From Treponema sp. UBA7590 (GTDB lineage Bacteria > Spirochaetota > Spirochaetia > Treponematales > Treponemataceae), in contig DLKK01000002.1 of NCBI GenBank assembly GCA_002478955.1, positions 49,554 through 65,087 on the forward strand: DNA of 15,534 nucleotides, read 5' to 3'. The position numbers and the translations under genes are program-made. The notes beneath the pieces were generated by a model. The model worked only from the letters and a program-made list of their open reading frames with translations. It ran no database searches and was not told the DNA's origin. The stretch's first letter is position 1, and every line of letters begins with the position of its first letter. Shown here piece after piece: positions 5,152 through 12,621 of the stretch.

Positions 5152-8100
5152 ATGCCTGGTTTAAGTCAGCTAAAAAAATTCAATGCAGATATTCTTTCTC
5201 TTGGTAATGAACCGGCATTGCGAGCTTCCCGCGGTGAAAAACCTGTTACTGTTCCGATTCCAAAAGATTTGAAGGATTTGAACGATTCTGATGATTTTTT
5301 GATTGGAATGCCAGAGCCTATTGAAACTGTTGATTCTGGAGCTCAGACTGAAAATGCGCCGGAAGATTTTTCGGACATCATGGGAACTGAAACTCCTTCA
5401 ACGGAACAAAAAAGTGCGGATTCTTCTGATGGTCCCCAGATAAATCTTTCTGTTCCAGATATTTCTACAATTGCGGCCGGAAATAATGGCGAATCTGAGC
5501 CTGACCTTTCAATGTTTGATGAGCCTGTCCAGCAGGCAGAGCCGGAAGAGCAAAAAGAACCTGAACCGGAAAAAGAGCCGGAAATTGCTGACCTTAGCCT
5601 GGAAGATCTTTTGGGCGGCCAGGGATTTGATGGAACTCAGGGAAAAGACGATGCCTCATTGAAAGAGGAAAATCCTGATGAAAATCTGGAGACGCTTCAG
5701 GATGCTGATGATGTTCCAGAGGCAGAACCAGTTTCTGAGCCAAAAACAAAAAATGAACCGGAAAAATCTTCTGAAGAAAAAAAGCCTGCGGAGAAAGCGG
5801 AAAAATCTGTTGACGATTTGATTGCGCAGGCGACCGGAAAAACTGAAGAAAAAGCAGCGCCAAAAAATTCGGAAGAGCCTGACAACCTGAATGTTGAGGA
5901 AAATTTTAAGAATTCCGATTTTCAGGATATTGCAGACCTTGATATTGATTCCCCTGATTTTTTTGCGGAATCAGAAAATCCAGAGAAAAAAACATCACCG
6001 GAAGAACCGGAACCAACTGAGACGCCAAAAGGTGCTGAAAAATCAGCAGAGCCGGCTGACGAACCTGAAAAATCAGCTGAGCCTGAGAAAACGCAACAGG
6101 CGGAAACTTCTTCTGAGCCAAAAACTGAAAATACGGATTCTGAATCTTTTGATGATTTTGACTTGCCGGATACAGATTTTTCCTTTGATAATGAAAAAAC
6201 TGATTCTTCGGGCAATAATGACCAGACGGACAAAAATGAGCCTGCGGAAACAGCTGAAACCGTCGCGGAAAAAAATCCTGATTCAGAAGAAAGCGTTTCC
6301 GATGCGGAAAAACTTGCGGACAGTTTCGGCTCGGATTTTGATTTTTCTTTTCCAGAAAACGATGATGATGCGAAGACTTCCGGTATGGATTCCGGGAACA
6401 AGGATTTTGAATTTGACGGGAACTCAATCGACATGGGCGAGGGGCTTCCGGATTCACTTACGGAAAACGATTCTGCGCCAAAGCCAGAAGAAATAAAAAA
6501 AGAGCAGGAAAAAAATTCTAGAACGGAAAAATCCGCTTCGACAGAAGAAAAAGCTTCTGAAAGCGATGATTTTCCTTCTGACTTCAATTTTGATTTGAAT
6601 GACACGGATTCTGACCCGGAAAATTCTGACGATGGATTTCAGGAACAGGCGCCAACCGAAAAATTTGATACTTCAGAAATGGACGGTCTTGATTTCGGGA
6701 TTCCAGATACAGACAGCGCGCTTGAGAAAGGCAATTTTGAGCTTGGAAAATCAGGGGATTTTTCTTCGGAAAGCAATGATTTTGAGATTCCGGGTTTTTC
6801 AGATGTCCAGACTGTTGAAGTAAACAAAAACGGCAAATTTAAGGTCGCAAATGCGGAAAAAAAGCAGAAAGAGCCGGATGGTGAGCTTCCGCCGAACACT
6901 TTGTCTGACGACCAATATAAAAAATTTCTTAAGAATCTTTCGGCTTATCCGCTGAATGTCCGCATGGCGGTTGAAGAGCTTATTGTAAAAAATGAATTTA
7001 CGGACGAAGCTGAATTTGAAATCATCCAGAAAGTCTTGAAAAAAGTCTCTGCACGCCAGCTTGCCTCAGAACTTGAAAAAATGCTCGATATTGCAATTCC
7101 TGTTCCCCGTGATTTTGAACGTAGAACAGCAGAGGAATACGAGGCATACAAGGCGTCTTTTCAGTATCAGCTTAGCAATAAAATTATTCCTGGAGCGATT
7201 ATTTCTTTTGCGGCGCTTATTGTCTGCTTTTTTATGTTCCAGTTCACAAAATATTTTATTTACCGTCCGGCGCGTGCCTCATCATTGTACAGCCAGGGTT
7301 ATAAATTGCTGGAATCTGAGAATTTTCCGCAGTCAGAGACAAAATTTTCAGAGGCGACAAAATATCAGCTTATAAAAAAATGGTTTTTCAAGTATGCGCA
7401 CGGCTACAGAAATCACAAGCAGTTTATCCGTGCGGAACAGATGTATAAAAATATCCTGTACTGCTTTAATTTTGATAAAACGGCCGGTCTTGAATATGCC
7501 GAAATGGAGACAAAAGATCTTGCAAATTATGAAAAAGCCGAAGAAATACTTCTGCGGGATGTCCTTGACCATCATATAAATGACGCAGATGGAATTTTAA
7601 TGCTTGGCGATAATTATCTTGAATGGGCAGATGAAAAAAATCCTGAAAAATATGATGAAGCTCTTAAGCGCTATGCCGAGCTTGTTCAGCTTTATGGTCC
7701 GACAGACAAGTATATGGCGCGTATGATGCGTTATTATATTCGCACTGATAATTTGAAGGAAGTTCTAAATTTGAAGGAAAGATTCTTCCCGCGTCCAAAA
7801 TCGCTTGAGCCGCAGGACTGGACTGAGCTTAGCGGATATTGCCTTGACAAGCTTTATGGTTCGCTTTCGCCTTCGGATGAATATCTGCGCACAAAAATTG
7901 AGGATGTAAAGAAACTGCTTGTGCGTGCGGTTCAGACAGATTCAGAGAATCCAGTTGCTTATTACAATCTTGGGCGTTATTACATAAACACAAACAATGC
8001 GGAGAATGCGGAAAAAACTTTGCAGCGGTCAATCTCATTTTTTGACAAGGCAAATATTGTCAAAAAGAAGGATTATTATAAAAACATAGATTCCTATCGT

Positions 8101-8874
8101 CTTTTGGGCGAAATTTACACAGATGAGAAAGAATATCTTAAGGCGATGGAATCCTTTACAGATGGAATTACTCTTTTTACAAACGCAAATGTTTCCAGCG
8201 GACTTGAAGGCAACAGCAAAGTTGGAAATCTTTATGCCGACATGGGTGATATTGAATATTTTATTTCTGGAAATTACGACAATGCGCTGCAGAATTATCA
8301 GGATGCTGTAAACACAGATTTTGATAATGGAAAAATCCGTTATAAAATCGGGTACATCCAGTATTCAAGGAAAAATTATTCAGAGGCGGTCGGTTCTTTT
8401 ATGAAAACTGCCGAAGATTATGCGGACGACCAGAGTCTTTTGCTTGCAATGGGAAATACGCTTTCTTTGCGGAACGATAATTTTGCGGCGGAAGGATATT
8501 ATGAACGTCTTCTTGACCAGATTGACAATTACCGCGAGCAGCATGGTGTTCTTTTTCCTCAGTCCAGAAAAGACGAAAATGAGCTTGTTGAGACATATTT
8601 AAAGGCTTCCAACAATCTGGGCGTTACTTTATATCGTCTTGCGAAACGGACAGGAAGCAGCGCGATGAACGCAAAATCTATGGTTAAGCTTCAGGAATCA
8701 ATGCGCGCATGGGATTCCCTTACAAGAAACCAGAAAACTATGATTCGGCTTGGCGGAAGCAATCTTGCCGAGCAGAATTTAAAATATGTGACAAACCCTA
8801 TGCCTGACTATGAGCCGGCAATTTACACAGAATTGCCGCGTACATTGACTGTTGAGAAAGGATTGAGCCAATGA
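5152..8874 (+). CDS. flcA: Membrane-anchored TPR protein, probable periplasmic flagellar collar protein FlcA
   Basis: A 1240-residue protein with four parts. Residues 1-50 are a conserved-looking N-terminus (MPGLSQLKKF, then LGNEPALRASRGEKP). Residues about 55-560 are an acidic, Glu/Pro/Ser/Lys-rich, presumably disordered stretch. Residues about 575-665 form a compact helical region. A single membrane helix at about 678-700 is followed by TPR-like repeats to about 1150 (pairs of helices such as NPVAYYNLGRYYINTNNAEN). There is no signal peptide, so the N-terminal half should lie in the cytoplasm and the TPR half in the periplasm. This layout matches the FlcA family of spirochaetes, which scaffolds the flagellar motor collar and helps stator assembly. 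I base the name on layout and recollection of the family, not on an alignment. No Shine-Dalgarno; the next gene starts inside its stop codon. Confidence 0.7.
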   Translation: MPGLSQLKKFNADILSLGNEPALRASRGEKPVTVPIPKDLKDLNDSDDFLIGMPEPIETVDSGAQTENAPEDFSDIMGTETPSTEQKSADSSDGPQINLSVPDISTIAAGNNGESEPDLSMFDEPVQQAEPEEQKEPEPEKEPEIADLSLEDLLGGQGFDGTQGKDDASLKEENPDENLETLQDADDVPEAEPVSEPKTKNEPEKSSEEKKPAEKAEKSVDDLIAQATGKTEEKAAPKNSEEPDNLNVEENFKNSDFQDIADLDIDSPDFFAESENPEKKTSPEEPEPTETPKGAEKSAEPADEPEKSAEPEKTQQAETSSEPKTENTDSESFDDFDLPDTDFSFDNEKTDSSGNNDQTDKNEPAETAETVAEKNPDSEESVSDAEKLADSFGSDFDFSFPENDDDAKTSGMDSGNKDFEFDGNSIDMGEGLPDSLTENDSAPKPEEIKKEQEKNSRTEKSASTEEKASESDDFPSDFNFDLNDTDSDPENSDDGFQEQAPTEKFDTSEMDGLDFGIPDTDSALEKGNFELGKSGDFSSESNDFEIPGFSDVQTVEVNKNGKFKVANAEKKQKEPDGELPPNTLSDDQYKKFLKNLSAYPLNVRMAVEELIVKNEFTDEAEFEIIQKVLKKVSARQLASELEKMLDIAIPVPRDFERRTAEEYEAYKASFQYQLSNKIIPGAIISFAALIVCFFMFQFTKYFIYRPARASSLYSQGYKLLESENFPQSETKFSEATKYQLIKKWFFKYAHGYRNHKQFIRAEQMYKNILYCFNFDKTAGLEYAEMETKDLANYEKAEEILLRDVLDHHINDADGILMLGDNYLEWADEKNPEKYDEALKRYAELVQLYGPTDKYMARMMRYYIRTDNLKEVLNLKERFFPRPKSLEPQDWTELSGYCLDKLYGSLSPSDEYLRTKIEDVKKLLVRAVQTDSENPVAYYNLGRYYINTNNAENAEKTLQRSISFFDKANIVKKKDYYKNIDSYRLLGEIYTDEKEYLKAMESFTDGITLFTNANVSSGLEGNSKVGNLYADMGDIEYFISGNYDNALQNYQDAVNTDFDNGKIRYKIGYIQYSRKNYSEAVGSFMKTAEDYADDQSLLLAMGNTLSLRNDNFAAEGYYERLLDQIDNYREQHGVLFPQSRKDENELVETYLKASNNLGVTLYRLAKRTGSSAMNAKSMVKLQESMRAWDSLTRNQKTMIRLGGSNLAEQNLKYVTNPMPDYEPAIYTELPRTLTVEKGLSQ

Positions 8875-9491
8875 ACGACAATGATTTTCAGAAAGGAATT
8901 TTAATAAAGCAATATAGAATCAGCATTTTCAAGGAAGTTTTCAGAAAATCGATTCATTTGTGCAGCGCATTTATTCCGACTTTGCTGTTTTTTGCATATA
9001 AGCCGGTTCTTGCGCTTTTGTTTGCCGCGCTGATTTTTTATTCTTTTACAGAATTTGTAAGATTGAAGGGAATAAATGTTCCTGTTGTCTCAAAAATCAC
9101 TTCAATTGCCGCAAGAAAACGGGATGAAAACAAATTTGTGCTTGGCCCGGTGACTTTGGTCGTTGGAATTATTGCCGCCGCACTTTTGTGGAAGCCCGAA
9201 GCCGCAAGAATTGGAATCTACGCGCTTGCGTTTGGAGACGGACTTGCAAGCCTTGTTGGAAAGCTCGTAGGCAGAATCCATATTCCATTCACAAAAGGAA
9301 AAACTGCCGCCGGAAGTCTTGCGTGTTTTTATGCGGTTTTTGTTTCTTCGTTTTGCGTTGGGAAAAATGCGCTTGTTTCATTTATTCTTGCATTTGTCGC
9401 GATGATTGTCGAAGTAATTCCGATGACAGACTTTGACAATATTGTAATTCCAGTTGTAATCGGCGGACTTGCGCAGTATCTTCTTTTTTAG
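8871..9491 (+). CDS. Diacylglycerol/polyprenol kinase-like integral membrane protein (SEC59/DGK1/VTE5 type)
   Basis: A 206-residue polytopic membrane protein. The family motifs are present in order: RKSIHL (25-30), GPVTL (92-96), ALAFGDGLASLVGKLVGRIHIPF (118-140) followed by KGKTAAGS, and EVIPMTDFDNIVIPVVIG (181-198). These correspond to the CTP-dependent dolichol kinase, phytol kinase and diacylglycerol kinase superfamily, related to phosphatidate cytidylyltransferases. The likely activity is phosphorylation of a lipid alcohol in the inner membrane; the substrate cannot be read from the sequence. Its ATG overlaps the stop of the FlcA-like gene (ATGA), with AAAGGA 8 bases upstream, so the two are co-translated. 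The gene ends 4 bases from a convergent gene. Confidence 0.82.
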   Translation: MNDNDFQKGILIKQYRISIFKEVFRKSIHLCSAFIPTLLFFAYKPVLALLFAALIFYSFTEFVRLKGINVPVVSKITSIAARKRDENKFVLGPVTLVVGIIAAALLWKPEAARIGIYALAFGDGLASLVGKLVGRIHIPFTKGKTAAGSLACFYAVFVSSFCVGKNALVSFILAFVAMIVEVIPMTDFDNIVIPVVIGGLAQYLLF

Positions 9492-9495
9492 GAAT

Positions 9496-10311
9496 TTAAT
9501 TCCACAGATATTGGCTGTGCAAAGCTCTTAAATAATTGTATGTTCCCAAAAAAAGCGGCACAGTTCCCAAAATTGTTGTAAGAATGCTGAATGACTGGAT
9601 CATTATAAAATATCCGGCAATCAGAAAAATAAAACTCACAAAAAGTTTCGGGCTGCTGTGATTTAAAATCTTTTTAAGCAGTTGAGAAATAATTGCAACA
9701 ACAAAAACAATCAGAAGCATAAAATAAATCATTTTTCCAAAGCCGATTCTTAAAGCCCCGATTGGAAGCACAATATTTGTGTTTACCGGAACAATTTTTG
9801 CAATGAAAAGGGAGAAAACTGCGATCCCGATTAATGTCTGCTCAGTATATTGACGGCTTTCCGAATTGCTGTAGATTACAGAAAAAAGCAGGCTCAGTGG
9901 GGCAACGGTTCTTCCGAAAATCAGCGTGTTTGTTATAAAAATCTCTATTTTGTTCGGGTTTTGCCATAAATTCAGGAACGGAGTCATAAGCCTATGATGT
10001 TCCATGAATACTGCGAACATGAACATAACAAAGTAAATTATTTCCGTAGACTGGGTTTTTTCAAATTCAACATTGATGAATACAAGGAACGCAAAATCGT
10101 AAATTAATAGAAGAAAAATGCTTGCCACAATCGCATAAATATTGCATTCGGTAAGGAAAAATCCTTTTGGATAAGATGAAGGAATGTTTTCCGGCAAGGA
10201 AATTCCTGTTGTGTAAAGTTTTATCCCAAAAAAAATTCCGTATCCTACAAGCGTAAGAAGAGAAATAAACATCAAGCCGCTAAAAATTATATTTCGAGTT
10301 TTTATTTTCAT
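9496..10311 (-). CDS. Hypothetical seven-TM-like integral membrane protein
   Basis: I do not recognise this 271-residue protein. It is strongly hydrophobic, with likely membrane helices at about 8-31, 57-80, 89-105, 124-147, 158-175, 193-214 and 222-256, the last possibly two helices. A positively charged N-terminus (MKIKTR) precedes the first helix. No soluble domain or catalytic motif is apparent. Conserved-looking features are EHHRLMTPF (104-112) and VLPIGALRIGFGK (181-193). The arrangement resembles the sensory 7TM membrane domains of some signalling proteins, but no kinase or cyclase domain is attached. The start has no Shine-Dalgarno at the right distance (AAGG lies too far upstream), and a promoter-like pair ends 8 bases before the ATG. 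It is divergent from the DUF2259-like gene. Confidence 0.75.
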   Translation of the reverse strand: MKIKTRNIIFSGLMFISLLTLVGYGIFFGIKLYTTGISLPENIPSSYPKGFFLTECNIYAIVASIFLLLIYDFAFLVFINVEFEKTQSTEIIYFVMFMFAVFMEHHRLMTPFLNLWQNPNKIEIFITNTLIFGRTVAPLSLLFSVIYSNSESRQYTEQTLIGIAVFSLFIAKIVPVNTNIVLPIGALRIGFGKMIYFMLLIVFVVAIISQLLKKILNHSSPKLFVSFIFLIAGYFIMIQSFSILTTILGTVPLFLGTYNYLRALHSQYLWN

Positions 10312-10319
10312 CTGAAAAA

Positions 10320-10348
10320 ATATTAACCTTTAAGCAAATATTAGTAAA
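10320..10348 (-). promoter_or_regulatory. Candidate promoter of the seven-TM-like gene
   Basis: On the minus strand, TTTACT (10348-10343), a 17-bp spacer and TAATAT (10325-10320), each matching 4 of 6 consensus bases. Eight bases separate the -10 from the ATG at 10311, again consistent with a leaderless or near-leaderless message. Confidence 0.35.
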
Positions 10349-10434
10349 GACTTGCTTTTAATTACCGAAAATCAAAATGTAGAGAATTTTAGAAATGTTG
10401 GTTTGATTTTAAAACAGCTTTTCTTGGGGGAACT

Positions 10435-11277
10435 ATGAAGAAGTTAATAGTTTGTGGGATGCTTGGAATTTTTGCGGTATTTGCGTCTTTTGCCGGCGAT
10501 TCTGCGGTTCTTGTTGACAACGGTTTTTCTGCGGATGGAAATTACTATATTTTTGGTCAATACGGAAAAATTGACAAGAAATTTCAAGGCTGGGCTGAAA
10601 TTTATACAGTCGATGTTTTAAAAAATGACTACGTTGACAATGAAGTTTACAAAATCAAGCCTTCTGCCGTTACATTCGACAAGACCGGAAAAGAAGTGTA
10701 TGAGTCTCTTGCCGGAAAAAATTATCTTTCGATAAAAAAATATAACTGTTCGCAAAATACTCCGGATCAGATTCTGTATATCCGAGAGGAAGAAAAAAAA
10801 TCTGGAACAGACGAAATTGAATTCAAGGATTTCATCAGTTCTGTGAGCGATGATCAGGCTTATTACCGCGTACAGCTTATTCCATCAATTTATGGTGATG
10901 GGCTTAACGTAAAATCATCTTTTTATATAAATCTTGAAAAACTTGATTCAAAAGGAAATATTCTTGCCTGCCAGAAAATTGGAAACCCTGAAATTACAAG
11001 AAAAGGTGTAAAAAATTACAAAATCGAACGGATTGTGTGCGATAAAACTGGAAAAAATCTTGTCTTTATTGTTGAAAAGACAATGGAAGATAAAACAGGA
11101 ATTAATATCCGTTATATGATTGAAGCTACAAGACTGAATGATGAATTTTTTACAAATCTTGCAGAGCCGGAAGAAAAATCAGAGGAAAGTTTTGATTCAG
11201 AAGAAAGCTCGAAAGATTCTGCGGAGAAAACGGCAGAGTCTTCTGAAAGCGCAGACCCTTACATTGATGCCAAATAA
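10435..11277 (+). CDS. Exported DUF2259-like protein
   Basis: A 280-residue protein with an N-terminal signal peptide (MKKLIVCGML, hydrophobic to about 19, cleavage likely after SFA at 20). The mature start, VLVDNGFSADGNYYIFGQYG, resembles the opening of DUF2259 'predicted secreted proteins', which I recall from spirochaetes; I could not align it. Residues about 25-235 look like a beta-rich folded domain. Residues about 245-275 are a Ser/Glu/Lys low-complexity tail, probably disordered. No catalytic motif was seen. The start is set by a strong GGGGG Shine-Dalgarno (10426-10430). It stands alone: divergent from the gene at 9496-10311 and closed by the terminator at 11334-11368. Confidence 0.75.
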   Translation: MKKLIVCGMLGIFAVFASFAGDSAVLVDNGFSADGNYYIFGQYGKIDKKFQGWAEIYTVDVLKNDYVDNEVYKIKPSAVTFDKTGKEVYESLAGKNYLSIKKYNCSQNTPDQILYIREEEKKSGTDEIEFKDFISSVSDDQAYYRVQLIPSIYGDGLNVKSSFYINLEKLDSKGNILACQKIGNPEITRKGVKNYKIERIVCDKTGKNLVFIVEKTMEDKTGINIRYMIEATRLNDEFFTNLAEPEEKSEESFDSEESSKDSAEKTAESSESADPYIDAK

Positions 11278-11333
11278 TATTTAGAACGGCAGAACGCTGT
11301 TTCAAATGATATTTTTGTCATATTTTACCTCCA

Positions 11334-11368
11334 TCCACTGGTTTCGTTGATTCCGGTGGATTTTTTTT
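11334..11368 (+). terminator. Intrinsic terminator after the DUF2259-like gene
   Basis: TCCACTGG (11334-11341) pairs with CCGGTGGA (11353-11360), 8 bp with one G-T wobble and an 11-base loop. Eight T residues follow at 11361-11368. It lies 57 bases after the stop codon at 11275-11277. Confidence 0.85.
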
Positions 11369-11424
11369 ATTTTCAGGCTTGATATTTCAGTTTTCTTCAA
11401 AAAAAATTGTGATTCATTTCCGTT

Positions 11425-11452
11425 TTGCGTATTTTTTTGCGATAAATATTAT
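11425..11452 (+). promoter_or_regulatory. Candidate promoter of the lamin-tail-like gene
   Basis: TTGCGT (11425-11430), a 16-bp spacer and TATTAT (11447-11452, 5 of 6). Transcription would start near 11459 and give a leader of about 38 bases that carries a GGAGG Shine-Dalgarno (11488-11492). The remainder of the gap 11278-11496 holds the preceding terminator and AT-rich sequence with no gene. Confidence 0.35.
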
Positions 11453-11496
11453 GGAAAAGAATTTGAATAAGATTTGATTCTTTTTCTGGAGGTTTT

Positions 11497-12546
11497 ATGT
11501 TCAAAAAAATGACGGAAATTTCAGGTTTTGTGTGGATTTTGATAAAGGCGCTCATTATTTCTGGAATTGTTCTGGCTGTGTGCGGACCGGTTTCGTGCAA
11601 GGCTACGGAAGAAGGAATCATTCTTGTTGATGACAGTTATTCTTGTCCAAAAATAGAGGATTTTTATGTTACCGGCGAAAAATCTGCCCGGATTGTTTTT
11701 GACCAGAAAGTTGATTTTAAAAATTTCAGCTTGAATCCAGTTGTTTCAGTTGAAAAAGTCAATGTGGAATGTTCGGAAAATGAGAAAAGTCTGTGTCTTG
11801 TTGATGTTGTTTTTTCTGAGAATCTTAAGATTGGCGAAAAATATAGTTTTTATGGGGAAGTTTCTGATAAAATCGGGAATTCCTTGACTTTCAGTTTGCC
11901 TTTGCTTGGATTTAATGGAAGAATTCCTGATGCTGAGATTACGGAAATTCATCCGAAATATTCTAGCGGAACAAATTCTTCTGGAAAATACTATAAATGC
12001 GAATTTATTGAGCTAAGGATTTTGAGCGATGGAAATCTTTCTGGACTGGAACTTTACAGTGCTTATGACGGGGATTCAAAAAGTTATGTTTTTCCTGCCC
12101 TGGATGTTTTTCGTGGTGAAGTAATAATTGTCCATCTGCGGAAAAAAGATGAGACTGCGGTGAATGAGCTTGGTTCTGATTTGGCTTTGTCCAAGTCAAA
12201 GTATTCCAGCGATAAGGCTAGGGACTTGTGGGCGGAAAATGAAAATGCGCGGCTTGGCGATGAGATGGATGTTATTTTGCTTAGGAATTCCGGGAACGGC
12301 GAGATTATTGACAGCGTTTGCTATGCGGAAGAATCTGCCATTGAGTGGAAATCTGAGGAAATGAAAAACGCCGCAAAAATGGCTGTGGAATCCGGAAAAT
12401 GGAATGATTCCAGCATTGCTGGCGCGGTAAAACTGAACAAATTGACCGCAAGTAAGTCTATTGAACGTATTGCAGAGGAATGTGCCGCAGAAAGCTGGCG
12501 TGTGACTGCAACCAGCAAAGAAAATCCAGGCGAAGTGGCGTATTAG
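11497..12546 (+). CDS. Exported protein with Ig-like and lamin-tail-like domains
   Basis: A 349-residue protein. Residues 10-34 form a hydrophobic signal or anchor segment ending in VCGPVSC. Cys34 (or Cys29) could be a spirochaetal lipobox cysteine, although the residues before it are not canonical. Residues about 52-140 look like a bacterial Ig-like fold (FYVTGEKSARIVFDQKVDF, with an alternating beta pattern). Residues about 148-275 resemble a lamin-tail domain (AEITEIHPKY, then EFIELRILSD and LSGLELYSAYD). The C-terminus has the WRVTATSKENPGEVAY ending common at the edge of such domains. A cell-envelope or structural role is inferred from these folds; no enzyme motif is seen. The GGAGG Shine-Dalgarno at 4 bases supports this start over Met5. 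It is followed 75 bases later by the U32 gene. Confidence 0.7.
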   Translation: MFKKMTEISGFVWILIKALIISGIVLAVCGPVSCKATEEGIILVDDSYSCPKIEDFYVTGEKSARIVFDQKVDFKNFSLNPVVSVEKVNVECSENEKSLCLVDVVFSENLKIGEKYSFYGEVSDKIGNSLTFSLPLLGFNGRIPDAEITEIHPKYSSGTNSSGKYYKCEFIELRILSDGNLSGLELYSAYDGDSKSYVFPALDVFRGEVIIVHLRKKDETAVNELGSDLALSKSKYSSDKARDLWAENENARLGDEMDVILLRNSGNGEIIDSVCYAEESAIEWKSEEMKNAAKMAVESGKWNDSSIAGAVKLNKLTASKSIERIAEECAAESWRVTATSKENPGEVAY

Positions 12547-12557
12547 CCGTAAAATTT

Positions 12558-12614
12558 TTGGACAAAAACCTTCATTTTTATAATATGGACTAGTTGGCTT
12601 TTCTGTGTTAAATT
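12558..12614 (+). promoter_or_regulatory. Promoter region of the U32 peptidase-like gene, two overlapping candidates
   Basis: Candidate A is TTGGAC (12558-12563) with a perfect TATAAT (12579-12584) but a short 15-bp spacer. It predicts a start near 12591 and a leader of about 30 bases. Candidate B is TGGACT (12586-12591), a 17-bp spacer and TAATT-like TAAATT (12609-12614), ending 7 bases before the ATG. It would give a leaderless message. No Shine-Dalgarno is seen before the ATG at 12622, which favours B, while the -10 quality favours A. Confidence 0.4.
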
Positions 12615-12621
12615 ATTCGTT

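Noticed and set aside
5594..6605. Long open frames on the minus strand and in the +3 frame across the acidic part of the FlcA-like gene
   Set aside because: They are shadows of the low-complexity Glu/Ser/Pro codons, producing Ser/Phe- or Arg/Lys/Leu-rich nonsense without initiation signals.
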